Below, piece by piece: positions 52,478-61,293 of a stretch of 64,000 bases of DNA; position 1 is the stretch's first letter, and each line of letters starts with the position of its first letter. Made by a program: the position numbers and the translations under genes. Below the pieces are notes generated by a model. That model saw nothing but the letters and a program-made list of their open reading frames with translations. It was not told where the DNA came from and searched no databases. Source of the stretch: Terrimonas_A sp040509495 (lineage in GTDB: Bacteria; Bacteroidota; Bacteroidia; Chitinophagales; Chitinophagaceae); assembly GCA_040509495.1 (NCBI GenBank), contig JBEVKW010000469.1, positions 1 through 64,000 of the forward strand. The letters are read 5' to 3'.

Positions 52478-52688
52478 AAAAAACCCCGTCAGTAACGGGG
52501 CTTTAATTTCTTCCAGTTTTGGTGAGCTGGTTTTTCATAGTGCTGGAAGCGGTTTCAAAGGATTTGGATTGGATTTCAAGGATACGGATTTCAAACTGCT
52601 TGCTATAAGAAAACTGAGAAAAAGAACTGATGGTTTTTCGGGATCTGGATCATCTGGTTTTAAAGGATATTGGATTGATACCTGTTAT
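52478..52688 (-). ncRNA. Putative small RNA, unit 3 of 3 (promoter-distal copy upstream)
   Basis: The -7-like box TTACTTTG lies at 52701-52694 and the A/T block at 52718-52728; the spacer between them has diverged from the other copies while both boxes are unchanged. The terminator is CCCCGT-TACTG-ACGGGG (52500-52484) followed by T6 (52483-52478): the loop side has changed but the stem is kept. Predicted length is about 211 nt. Confidence 0.6.
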
Positions 52689-52800
52689 GAGATCAAAGTA
52701 ACGACTATCTGACATCGATAAAAATAGTCTGTCTTATGATTGGGGTGTAGCAGCAACGCCACATGCGCGTAAATCATCCACCCGTATAAGCTCAAATAAA

Positions 52801-53305
52801 TCCCGATAGCCGGATCCTGAACGCGTTAGGTGTAAGGAATGCCCGAACGGGATCAGCGCATGGAAGGCCATATTCAGAAAAGCTCAGCTACTTTGAAGCC
52901 TCCTATTGGAGCCCGGAAGGATTTTTATGTTGGCATCCTGTGGCATTGGCTAATACGGTTGCTTCGGGAATGCCACCCATCGGGGTTTGATGCAGAAACA
53001 ATGATTTGGGCAAACGTCTGAGGCAAAGCCCACCATCAGACACATCTTTTTAACCGAGCGACTTCGGTAACCGCAGATTTGCCAGTCTTAGCCTGCCATA
53101 GTTTGAACGGGCTGCTCCAGCTGAATTTTAATAGCGCGGATCCCGGAGATCAGTTTCCGTTACTGGCAATCATCTGCGAATCTGCGTTGTTACTATTTTT
53201 GGTCCATTGCAGAAAGTAGAAACTCCATCTGCGAAATCTCTGCGGGAACCCACGCTGTTCGTTTCAAAAATATCTCCCGATTTGTACCTCAACAAATCAC
53301 CGCAT
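52801..53305. other. Intergenic stretch upstream of blaI-like gene
   Basis: No convincing gene was found. A 60-codon frame at 52839-53021 lacks family features and coding character. Phrases such as CTGCGAATCTGCG and CTGCGAAATCTCTGCGGG recur between 53160 and 53250, resembling simple intergenic repeats. Confidence 0.5.
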
Positions 53306-53341
53306 TTACGAAAGTTTCATATATTTACGAACATCTCGTAA
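53306..53341 (+). promoter_or_regulatory. BlaI-type double operator and promoter of the repressor operon
   Basis: A perfect palindrome TTACGA-ACATC-TCGTAA fills 53325-53341. A second, imperfect copy (TTACGA-AAGTT-TCATAT) fills 53306-53322, exactly 19 bp upstream. A TATATTTA box (53320-53327), close to TAnnTTTG, straddles the gap between them, and the blaI-like ATG is at 53346. The same arrangement recurs at 59688-59742, so the repressor is likely autoregulated. Confidence 0.8.
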
Positions 53342-53345
53342 CAAA

Positions 53346-53708
53346 ATGGAAAGACTCACAGAACACGAAGAAAAGGCGATGATTGCTATCTGGCTGACAG
53401 GCCCCGGTTTTATCAAAGACTTCATCAACAATATGCCCAAGCCGCTCCCGGTATACACCACCTTTGCATCGACGGTAAAAAACCTGGAAAAGAAAGGATA
53501 CCTGAAGAGCGAAAAATTCGGAACAGCCATCCGGTACAGTTCCAAAGTGAAAGAAGCAGATTACAAAAAGAAATTTATGACCACTGTTGTAAATGACTTT
53601 TTCAAAAGTTCCTACAAAGATGTTGTTGCTTTTTTTGCAAAGGAAAAAAAAGTAAGTGCTGATGAACTAAAGGAAATTATCAACCTGATCGAAAACCCGG
53701 AGAAATAA
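53346..53708 (+). CDS. BlaI/MecI-family repressor
   Basis: This 120-aa winged-helix repressor has the N-terminal DNA-binding domain (TEHEEKAMIAIW near 5-16, VYTTFASTVKNLEKKGYLKS near 36-55) and a C-terminal dimerisation helix region. In the family it is inactivated by cleavage triggered by a membrane M56 peptidase. That partner is encoded 1 bp downstream. Operators of its expected type lie in front of its own gene and the operon at 59672-55074. Confidence 0.93.
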   Translation: MERLTEHEEKAMIAIWLTGPGFIKDFINNMPKPLPVYTTFASTVKNLEKKGYLKSEKFGTAIRYSSKVKEADYKKKFMTTVVNDFFKSSYKDVVAFFAKEKKVSADELKEIINLIENPEK

Positions 53709-53709
53709 T

Positions 53710-55053
53710 ATGCAAGCCCTGCTGATAATACTACTTAAGATCAACATCGCCTTACTGCTGTTCGCAGCCGCATACTACTTTATTTTAAGGCGCCTTACCT
53801 TCTATTCCCTCAACAGGAGCTTTCTTATTTTCGGGATCATCTTCTCTTCCATCTATCCGTTCATAGACCTGACTGAACTTTTTTACCAGCAAAAGAAAAT
53901 ACCGGTTACCGTAACAAAATGGATCCCGGCAATAAATCCTCAGGTAACTGAAGATGTTTACTGGCATTGGATGATCGGCATCTTCTGCTTCGGTGCAATG
54001 GTAATGGCAATCCGCCTGATCCGTCAATTTTTTTCCCTGTATCTGCTCCACCAAAGATCTGTCAAGGATCAGATCAATAACACCGAAGTACGTGTTGTGA
54101 ATGAACAACTCAGTCCTTTCTCTTTCTGGAAGAACATCTATATCAATCCCTCACTGCACAAATCAGATGAGCTTGAACACATCATTGCTCACGAAAACAT
54201 TCATGTTGGCCAATTACACACTGCCGATATTATTCTCGCAGAGATCAGCGTCGTCTTTTACTGGTTCAATCCGGGCGTATGGCTCATGAAAAAAGCGATC
54301 AAGGAAAACCTTGAATTCATTACAGACGAAAAAGTATTGAAAACGGGTACTGACAAAAAAAGCTATCAATACAGTCTGCTTGATGTTGGCCAACTGAAAC
54401 CAGCCAGCACTATCACAAACAGCTTTAATCTTTCAGATCTTAAAAAACGGATCAGGATGATGAATGCCAGACGATCATCAAAACTCACCCTCGGCCGCTA
54501 CGTATTTGTTTTACCGGTACTCATCTTTATCTCACTCGCATTCACCATCGCTAAAAAAGAGATCAATAAGTCGGAGACTGATCGAGCAACTTTTCAACCC
54601 GTTCCGGTACTGACGACGATCTCAGTCCCTGAGCCTGAAAAAAATATTTCACCGGAAGCACCGGCAGCACCGGTACATCCGCAGGTTAAACGACAGGTAA
54701 AAGCAAAAGAGACTACATCCGTCGCCGCACAATACGGGGAAGCATCCTCACTACGCATAACAGCCACGGCAGTAAATGAGCAGCTCAACATTCCGGCGGC
54801 ATTGCCTGGTACACGCCAGATTGTAAGAGGACATCTATTATCTGATACGGCACGGACCCAAGGCATGGCAAGAGTTGATCCACCGGTAAACGATGATGTG
54901 ATCACCGTAATAGGGCGTCCGCTGATCCGCAATAATACTGGGACAGAGGAAACATCGAGAGCTAAAGATTCAATACCCGGTAATACAGCGAATCCGGATA
55001 ATACCGTTGAAAGGGTCGTGATCGGTTATAAAACTCCCAAAAGAAATAATTAA
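53710..55053 (+). CDS. M56 (BlaR1-type) membrane metallopeptidase
   Basis: This 447-aa protein has about four transmembrane helices (near 5-25, 35-52, 88-108 and 262-280). The zinc-binding HExxH motif is in IIAHENIHVGQLHTADI (His about 161 and 165), with a further E in LEFITDEKV. The C-terminal 165 residues are a proline/threonine-rich, low-complexity, probably periplasmic tail. There is no penicillin-binding sensor domain as in BlaR1, so the signal it detects is unlikely to be a β-lactam bound in the usual way. It is predicted to release the adjacent BlaI-like repressor from DNA. Confidence 0.92.
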   Translation: MQALLIILLKINIALLLFAAAYYFILRRLTFYSLNRSFLIFGIIFSSIYPFIDLTELFYQQKKIPVTVTKWIPAINPQVTEDVYWHWMIGIFCFGAMVMAIRLIRQFFSLYLLHQRSVKDQINNTEVRVVNEQLSPFSFWKNIYINPSLHKSDELEHIIAHENIHVGQLHTADIILAEISVVFYWFNPGVWLMKKAIKENLEFITDEKVLKTGTDKKSYQYSLLDVGQLKPASTITNSFNLSDLKKRIRMMNARRSSKLTLGRYVFVLPVLIFISLAFTIAKKEINKSETDRATFQPVPVLTTISVPEPEKNISPEAPAAPVHPQVKRQVKAKETTSVAAQYGEASSLRITATAVNEQLNIPAALPGTRQIVRGHLLSDTARTQGMARVDPPVNDDVITVIGRPLIRNNTGTEETSRAKDSIPGNTANPDNTVERVVIGYKTPKRNN

Positions 55054-55073
55054 ACATTCAGCAGAGCTGCCTG

Positions 55074-56114
55074 CTAAGGAAGTTGGGCCCGGACCATGTG
55101 GCCGGTAGGACTGTCACCATAAAGGTATCGTTCATCCTGCGTGATCATAAACGAAGATATATAAGCACTGAGAGTGATCTTTTGAACCGGGTTCCCCTTC
55201 CAGTCATACACAAACACGTATCGTCCACTATCCCTTTTACTGTCTTCATGCGGATGTCCGGCATATAACAGATACAGGTACTTTTCCGTCGCAAATCCAT
55301 TCACAAATGCAAACCGGGTTGCATCGATGCGCTCCATTGCCCAGAAATTACCCGTCCTGATAGGACGAAATACAACATCGAAGTTGTCCGGGCCGCTTAT
55401 CATTTTGCTGGTTTGTGTTTTTCTGTCGAAGAATTCAACACGGTCTGTGAACCTGCAGGCTAATGCCACAACATCTCCTCCAGGTTTAGCATATAAAAAT
55501 GACTGGTATGCCAGCCGCCAGGAGTTAAAAGGAATACCGGCGGGAGGAGTTCCGTAGGAACCATAACGTTTCACCACTTTACCTGTCGACAACTCAACCT
55601 CATATAATTTATCTGGCTGATCATCCACCCCGGTTGCTGCAACGTAGGCACTGTCTATCATATCTATCCAGTAAAACCCCAGTGGAAGCATATATTCACT
55701 CAAACGGATATTCCCCTCAAAAGGCACTGTATCGAAGCCGGAGGCGATCACGATCTTATTGGTCAGCATATCGTGAACCCACATTTTTGTTTTTGCGAAA
55801 AAACCCGATGACATGGCACCCGCCACTTCATTTGCTCCCACTCCCTGTTTGATATACTCCTTCCCTTTTTTCTTACCTTTTGCGGAATAGCCAGAGAGAT
55901 AATATTCCGATGAACCACTTTTATTACGGATAAAAAAAGTTGAATCAACAAGAAAGATATTGCGGGCGGCCACGCTTCTTAATTCAAATACCGGTTGAAG
56001 ATCCATCCCGATCTCCGCAGGAAATTTTGAAAAAGTTGAACTGCCTGATGTGTCCTGCGCAATCGCACAATTTACTGAGGTGAGTAATGCAAATAAGCAG
56101 CACATTTTTTTCAT
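55074..56114 (-). CDS. BF3164-like / TolB-like exported propeller protein
   Basis: This 346-aa protein has a signal peptide (about 1-19). The body shows repeats of a six-bladed propeller as in BF3164-family proteins: KYYLS-like strands, TGKVVKRYGSYG near 178-189, YLYLLYAGHP near 275 and YVFVYDWKGNPVQKI near 298. It is the third gene of the minus-strand operon whose promoter carries the BlaI-type operators and is separated from the receptor-like gene by 10 bp. Such propellers are thought to be periplasmic or surface partners; role unknown. Confidence 0.8.
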   Translation of the reverse strand: MKKMCCLFALLTSVNCAIAQDTSGSSTFSKFPAEIGMDLQPVFELRSVAARNIFLVDSTFFIRNKSGSSEYYLSGYSAKGKKKGKEYIKQGVGANEVAGAMSSGFFAKTKMWVHDMLTNKIVIASGFDTVPFEGNIRLSEYMLPLGFYWIDMIDSAYVAATGVDDQPDKLYEVELSTGKVVKRYGSYGTPPAGIPFNSWRLAYQSFLYAKPGGDVVALACRFTDRVEFFDRKTQTSKMISGPDNFDVVFRPIRTGNFWAMERIDATRFAFVNGFATEKYLYLLYAGHPHEDSKRDSGRYVFVYDWKGNPVQKITLSAYISSFMITQDERYLYGDSPTGHMVRAQLP

Positions 56115-56124
56115 GACTGATGAT

Positions 56125-58797
56125 TTAAAAAAAGAAGGTAGCCCTAAGCATTGCCATCCTTCCTCTTATTGCAAACGCATTTGCAGCAAACCTGTTCGAT
56201 TGAAGTGAAAAATATTCATACCTGCGTATATCGCCCAGGTTAGTAATATCCATTTCAAGATCTGTCTTCCATTTCACCATTTTGTACCGCAGGTTTGCAT
56301 CAACAAAAACGTAATGGACATCTCTCATTCCGGGACGCTGGTTATACGTCTGCCATCCTTTTACGTTTACGAATAAATTTTTCATTGGAGAATAACCCAG
56401 TGCGACTCTTTGCGTAAGCCGGATGGCACGTGTGTTCAGCGATGAACTGCCGGAAGATGTTGAAGACAAACGGCTATCACTCCAAACAGCAGTGCCGTTG
56501 TAAGCAATCGTCAGCCTGTTCCACAATTTTGTATCAAGACCTCCATTCAATTGAACAACCCTGTTTGCAAATGGCAGCCTCTCATTATTGATAAATTGTT
56601 CGTACCAGTTCTTTTGATACAGTAATCCAAATGAAACTTTTAGTTTCAGCGGAAAGACATATTTACTGCCACCCGTATAAGCGGAAAAGCTGCTCTGATC
56701 ATTTTCATAGGGAAGCAGGACCGTTCTTTGCACATCGTCGGTAATTATACCAGACAAGATCGAATTAGCTTTAACCCTGTTGTATTTCACTTCAGCATTC
56801 AAAAAAAGCATGGTAATGGATCGCTGGAAATGGTAATTGATCTTCGCACCGGAGTTCGAGTTCTCCTGCAACTCCGCATCATTTGCCTGTAAACTTCTAT
56901 AGCTTGACAGGATCGCGCCGCGGTAAACCCCGGCAATATTTCCAACATGATTGGAATGATTCAGACTGAATTCGATATGATCTTCCGACGCCACCAGCAA
57001 TCTTAGTTTAGCGCTGGGGTTTATGAAGAAATCGGGAATGCTTCTATCCAGCTTATATTCCTGCTGGATATACCTGATCGATTGCCAGATCGCTGGTACG
57101 GAAAGACTCAGCTGCCATTTCTTCCTGGAAAGAAACGATCCCGAATTGAGATAAACACGATCTCGTCGCCAGTTCAACGCATTGCCGGGATCATGTTGAT
57201 AAGCGGTAAAGACTCCGTTCAACTGCTGTAACAACAAGATTGAATTCAGATCCTGTTGCTCGTTCATCACACCAGCCTGCCATGATAAATTGAGCGTCGA
57301 CTTATTTGGCCGGTAAGTGACCGAAGCATGACTAAACCATGTTGGGATACTTGCGCGTTGCAGGATAGCATTGAAGTTATTTCCATCGTTCAAAACGTCG
57401 GCATTGAGCCCTTCATCGACAGACAATCGCTGGGGGCTATTAAAATAATTGACATACCAGTTAAAGCCCCAGATCCCCCGCCTGCTGGCCGGGATCCAGG
57501 AGAGCGTGTTGGTAAAGTCGCTGAGATCGCCACGCAGCTGCTGACCAAAATCCAGGCCGTTCAGATTCATCCGGCTATTATTCCTGTCGTCCCCGATATT
57601 GATCCGAAGAACATTATCAAAAAGATACTTCGCTTTGTTGGCCTTGAGACTTAAAGAAGTACTAAGCAGTTTTTTTCTCCGGATGGCATTTTGTATTTCG
57701 GTATATCGGATCGTATCATCCTGTAAATAATTTTCGACAATGCCCGTATAGCTTAATTTATTTCTGTCCGTTTGTCCCAACAAATTCACCCGCCATTGCC
57801 ATTCTTTATTGGTATTGAATAATACGTTTGCAGTCGCGGAACCGGATCGGTTTATAAAATAGTTATTGCGTGGAATATCAGGATCGCCCACAGTTCCCGG
57901 TGATAACAAAGGTGAAGGTCTTGTGTTCCCTTCGGTTTCAAGCGTTGAAGCCGCGCCGAATTGCACTGCTTCTCCGGAGTAGTCGATACCGTTGTTATTT
58001 CCCTTGATCGTATTGAGCATTTTAAACCTTTTGTTGAACATCATCGTATTTGCCACACCGTCCCAGAGAGAAGGCAGCCCCGCTCCAAGCATTGCCTGAC
58101 CTGACAGGTGTGTACTGTTCTCATCTTTCAACACAAGGTTTACAACGATATTATCGGACTGAACACGATCTTTCAGTACTTTAACTGGCTGATGATGCTG
58201 GATCACTTCGATCGATTTGATCATATTCTTATTGATCGCTTTTGTCGCGATCTGGTAACGGCCGGCCATCAGGTTATCACCATCGATGTACAGATCATTG
58301 ATCGGTTTGTCATTAAAATAGATCATGCCGTTCTCTCCCACGCTCAATCCCGGCAGGCGGGCGATCACTTCCCCGATATTACGGTCTTCATCACGCGCAA
58401 ATGCATTGACGTTGTAAGAGGTAGTATCACCCGTACGTAATACGGGTCTGTTGAGCGCTTTCACTTCAGGCAGCGAGATCACCTTGTCCGTCAACTTAAA
58501 GTCGTACACCTCCTGCCCTGGCCTGACAAGTTGCTTCGACACATGATATTGCAGGTTGCTGACCTCCATTGCAGTACTGTCCAGGTTCATAGAATCGCTG
58601 ACCGGTATCCTGTAACGGCCATCCGAATCTGTGTAAGCAAAAGCCAGCACTTTGTTTTCCGGAGTTTTCAGCAACACGGCAACACGTGCGACGGGCAGTC
58701 CGGTTTCGCCAGTCACTTTCCCTGATAAATGTCTTTGCTGCGCACATAAAGACGTCTGCAGAAAAATGCAACACCCGATCAAGAATAGTAGCTTCAT
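56125..58797 (-). CDS. TonB-dependent-receptor-like outer-membrane β-barrel
   Basis: This 890-aa protein has a signal peptide (about 1-19) and a carboxypeptidase-like regulatory domain (LSGKVTGETGLPVARVAV near 24-41). A plug-like domain follows (RNIGEVIARLPGLSVGENG near 139-157; YIDGDNLMAGRYQIA), then a large β-barrel ending in a phenylalanine-rich tail (MLRATFFF). No classic TonB box was seen, so active uptake is uncertain. The gene overlaps the GLPGLI gene by 4 bp, so they are translationally coupled. Confidence 0.85.
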   Translation of the reverse strand: MKLLFLIGCCIFLQTSLCAQQRHLSGKVTGETGLPVARVAVLLKTPENKVLAFAYTDSDGRYRIPVSDSMNLDSTAMEVSNLQYHVSKQLVRPGQEVYDFKLTDKVISLPEVKALNRPVLRTGDTTSYNVNAFARDEDRNIGEVIARLPGLSVGENGMIYFNDKPINDLYIDGDNLMAGRYQIATKAINKNMIKSIEVIQHHQPVKVLKDRVQSDNIVVNLVLKDENSTHLSGQAMLGAGLPSLWDGVANTMMFNKRFKMLNTIKGNNNGIDYSGEAVQFGAASTLETEGNTRPSPLLSPGTVGDPDIPRNNYFINRSGSATANVLFNTNKEWQWRVNLLGQTDRNKLSYTGIVENYLQDDTIRYTEIQNAIRRKKLLSTSLSLKANKAKYLFDNVLRINIGDDRNNSRMNLNGLDFGQQLRGDLSDFTNTLSWIPASRRGIWGFNWYVNYFNSPQRLSVDEGLNADVLNDGNNFNAILQRASIPTWFSHASVTYRPNKSTLNLSWQAGVMNEQQDLNSILLLQQLNGVFTAYQHDPGNALNWRRDRVYLNSGSFLSRKKWQLSLSVPAIWQSIRYIQQEYKLDRSIPDFFINPSAKLRLLVASEDHIEFSLNHSNHVGNIAGVYRGAILSSYRSLQANDAELQENSNSGAKINYHFQRSITMLFLNAEVKYNRVKANSILSGIITDDVQRTVLLPYENDQSSFSAYTGGSKYVFPLKLKVSFGLLYQKNWYEQFINNERLPFANRVVQLNGGLDTKLWNRLTIAYNGTAVWSDSRLSSTSSGSSSLNTRAIRLTQRVALGYSPMKNLFVNVKGWQTYNQRPGMRDVHYVFVDANLRYKMVKWKTDLEMDITNLGDIRRYEYFSLQSNRFAANAFAIRGRMAMLRATFFF

Positions 58798-59672
58798 TTT
58801 TTCGTGCGCTCAATAGGATTATTGAAACTGGATTCTTTTTTCTTTTTATTTTCTTCAATGAGTTGGGCAGCTTCCGGCCCGGAGGTGAATTTGCCTGTAT
58901 TATCGCGGTAGGCGAGCGTGATCGGATCACTAATAGAAAGTTGCGCCTGCAATGCTCCAACAGGATCCTTCATATAAGCTTCTTCGGCACGTTTGAATGC
59001 AGCTTCTGTCACTTTTGCAACGCGTGATCTTTCGGTGCCGGTATGCTCTGTGGAGTCTTTGTTGATCGACTTGAAGAGGAACTGCACTTCTTTTTTTTCA
59101 TCCTCCGCTTCGAGGATTATTCCCGGGAGACCGGATAATTTCCAGGGGCCGGTGGAGAACGAAAGTTCAGGAGCGAACCATGCCGTGTAGATCCGGCCGG
59201 CATATTCTCCCGTTGCACGCTGGCAGGTATATGCATCGATCTTGCGCGTTTCCTCGCTGATCTTCCAGTTGATCTTCGGGAGGTCATATTCCATCAGGTA
59301 ATCATGCTTGCCAAGTGAAGCCGTAATACCCATTTTTTTACGGGCAGGATCCTGGAATAATTCGGTATTGGTAATACCATATGCACTTACAACGGCCATC
59401 GGTTTTCCAACCGCAACGCGCACCGGAACATTGGAAGGAGGAGCCTGCATCATTTTTTTGACGGCGGCACGGTTGGCGTTATTGACGTATTTGCTGTAAG
59501 TCGGCCCAACGATCAATAGCATCTCTTCCTTAAAAGGTTTGTCGCGATTGTTGGTATCACTCACATGCACCGCATCATAGATCACGCATATTACAGACGG
59601 TTCACGCTCCTGCGCTTTAATGCCCGGAACAAGAAACAACGCTGCCAGGGCAGACAGTAAAAACTTTTTCAT
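58794..59672 (-). CDS. GLPGLI-family exported protein
   Basis: This 292-aa protein uses ATG 59672 (MKKFLLSALAALF); a TTG two codons upstream is less likely. It has a signal peptide (about 1-20) and the family-naming segment WKLSGLPGIILEAED near 175-189, plus a DAYTCQRATGEYAG motif typical of the group. GLPGLI proteins are common in Bacteroidota, unexplained, and often adjoin TonB-receptor-like genes and M56 peptidases. It is the first gene of the BlaI-operator-controlled operon. Confidence 0.9.
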   Translation of the reverse strand: MKKFLLSALAALFLVPGIKAQEREPSVICVIYDAVHVSDTNNRDKPFKEEMLLIVGPTYSKYVNNANRAAVKKMMQAPPSNVPVRVAVGKPMAVVSAYGITNTELFQDPARKKMGITASLGKHDYLMEYDLPKINWKISEETRKIDAYTCQRATGEYAGRIYTAWFAPELSFSTGPWKLSGLPGIILEAEDEKKEVQFLFKSINKDSTEHTGTERSRVAKVTEAAFKRAEEAYMKDPVGALQAQLSISDPITLAYRDNTGKFTSGPEAAQLIEENKKKKESSFNNPIERTKK

Positions 59673-59687
59673 ATACAATAAATTTTA

Positions 59688-59742
59688 TTACGAACAGATC
59701 GTAAAGTTACGAATACTTCGTAAACATACGAAACATTCGTAA
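59688..59742 (-). promoter_or_regulatory. Triple BlaI-type operator array and promoter of the GLPGLI operon
   Basis: Three 17-bp sites lie at 59688-59704 (TTACGA-ACAGA-TCGTAA), 59707-59723 (TTACGA-ATACT-TCGTAA) and 59726-59742 (ATACGA-AACAT-TCGTAA, one base off), at an exact 19-bp pitch. On the minus strand TAACTTTA (59709-59702) resembles the -7 box and spans the gap between the first two sites, as at the repressor promoter. Start codon 59672 follows by about 30 bp. Confidence 0.85.
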
Positions 59743-59928
59743 ACTTCAAAATTTATTTTCCCCAGGGATGAAAACGCTGGCCGACTTTCAGCCGATGCTC
59801 GCCCTCATTGCATAACGGGATTAGCAACCGGCTTTGTCAGCCTCGCTGATTTGATTTGTTGGAAAGAGATCGTTGCAGCGGGAATTTGGAAGGATGACAG
59901 CAGGCGGGCAATTGATTTTATGAGTGGA

Positions 59929-61293
59929 TCAGAATGTTTCGTTCAGATTCAGGAAGAATCCTCTTCTGCCATAGGCGCCGAATGCGTAATCGAGGCAAAG
60001 ATTTGTTCTTGTCGCTTTATTGAACAGTACGCGCAGCCCCACGCCTCCTCCGGGTTGCCAGCGATCAAAAAGCTTTGTGCCCATTTCATCATTGGCGGTC
60101 TGCATATTCACAAATGCTACTCCGCTGATGAATTTATTATTCAGGATGGGAAAACGGTATTCGGACTCGGTATAAAAATACTGCGTGCTTTTGAAGTAGG
60201 TGATGGTGTACCCACGCCCGCTCCTGCCACTTGCATCTTTGCCTGTGCCTGGCAGTTCGAGATAAGGCAAGGCGCCTCCAAGCAGGTAGGCACCCCAGTG
60301 CCAGAACGCGATCACATGAGATGGATCACGCTTTGACAGGCTCCAGTATTTACGGACATCTGTCGTCACTTGCGTCGCATTTCTTGAGCTGCCCAACCAT
60401 TTCTGATTGAAACGGATGCTGGCATCAGCATAAATTCCTTTGTATGCATTATTCTGATTATCGCGGTTGGTATATGCTACGCTGAACAATAACCCGTTGG
60501 CCATATAATGATCCCGGTCAAATCCATAACGGTCACTGTAGATATTGTACGGGGTAGAATCAGTTTTCGAGATCTTATCGCGGATATTTCTTCGCACATC
60601 GAACGATACGCCTGCTCCAAAAAAAATATTTCCCCGGATCTGTTTATAGATCTTTTCACGGAAGCTATAGAATGCTGAGTTCAGTACATATCCTTTCCTG
60701 TCAGCATTGCTCAGGATCTGATCCTCTGCAGATCCATTGGCCGCATTGCCGATGCCCAGTCCAAAATCCGGCAGTACTGTTTTAGCGGCGATCAGGCTTC
60801 CCTGAAGATTCCATTTATTGCCGGGAGTAAACACATTATGACTCAAATAAAAATAAATGATCCCTTTGGTGGTAACCGAGGCCGAAGTAGCCGCAACAGA
60901 CATATACGTGGTGGTATCTTTCCCGAGTACTTTGCCTGCAACGGCTTTCACGCCCACCTGCGCGCCGATGGTCGGGTTGCCTGCGATGTTGGGCATGATC
61001 GTAACACTCGACCTTTTGCGATAAGGATCTTTTGCTCTACCGGGATGGAACACATTTCTGAAAAGATCTGATACATCATACTGCTTTTGCATAAATGTAT
61101 CAACCCGAACAGCAGGTCTTACCGTATCAATGATCAGCGAATCTTTGGTAATTGTATCAGAAGGGTTGAGCGTCTGCGCATTTACTGAAAATGCCAGGCA
61201 GGTCATCATACAGAGCATCCTCCAACGGAGTGGTAAGAACACTCTTCGCCGATCCGTTTTTGCTGTTTGAACTGCTGAAATCCTTGTATTCAA
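59929..61293 (-). CDS. BamA/Omp85-like outer-membrane β-barrel protein
   Basis: This 454-aa protein starts at TTG 61293; ATG 61218 is an alternative but leaves a very short export signal (MLCMMTCLAFSVNA). The mature part lacks POTRA domains and consists of a 16-strand-type barrel of the surface-antigen D15 family: KRSSVTIMPNIAGNPTIGAQ near 92-111, TESEYRFPILNNKFISGVAF near 375, GGGVGLRVLFNKATRTNLCLDYAFG near 410 and a C-terminal LNLNETF. Such POTRA-less proteins may secrete or insert a partner; the partner is not evident here. Confidence 0.8.
   Translation of the reverse strand: MNTRISAVQTAKTDRRRVFLPLRWRMLCMMTCLAFSVNAQTLNPSDTITKDSLIIDTVRPAVRVDTFMQKQYDVSDLFRNVFHPGRAKDPYRKRSSVTIMPNIAGNPTIGAQVGVKAVAGKVLGKDTTTYMSVAATSASVTTKGIIYFYLSHNVFTPGNKWNLQGSLIAAKTVLPDFGLGIGNAANGSAEDQILSNADRKGYVLNSAFYSFREKIYKQIRGNIFFGAGVSFDVRRNIRDKISKTDSTPYNIYSDRYGFDRDHYMANGLLFSVAYTNRDNQNNAYKGIYADASIRFNQKWLGSSRNATQVTTDVRKYWSLSKRDPSHVIAFWHWGAYLLGGALPYLELPGTGKDASGRSGRGYTITYFKSTQYFYTESEYRFPILNNKFISGVAFVNMQTANDEMGTKLFDRWQPGGGVGLRVLFNKATRTNLCLDYAFGAYGRRGFFLNLNETF

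Larger units (their letters stand above)
51734..52800. repeat. Three tandem copies of a ~320-bp unit
   Basis: Units start at 51734, 52111 and 52478 (377 and 367 bp apart). Similarity covers the RNA body, the promoter-like boxes, a block CTTATGATTAGG just upstream of them (51986, 52365 and 52733), and more weakly a GTAAAT...CCCGTAT segment. The 45-60 bp before the next unit is not shared. Divergence among copies is moderate, with small insertions and deletions, so the duplication is not recent. No transposase or target duplication is visible. Confidence 0.85.

Noticed and set aside
51734..52800. CRISPR array or insertion-sequence remnants
   Set aside because: Only three units of about 320 bp occur, with no short repeat/spacer rhythm, no cas gene, no transposase and no terminal inverted repeats.
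51734..52800. Plus-strand CsrB/RsmZ-like RNA, because GGA motifs repeat on that strand
   Set aside because: The plus-strand side of the hairpins lacks a good T-tract, the promoter-like boxes read on the minus strand, and CsrA is generally not found in this phylum.
52839..53021. 60-codon plus-strand frame
   Set aside because: No homology pattern, no promoter, and composition like the surrounding intergenic sequence.
53346..55053. β-lactam resistance locus
   Set aside because: There is no β-lactamase or mecA-like gene and the M56 protein has no penicillin-binding sensor. The repressor sites point to the GLPGLI operon instead.
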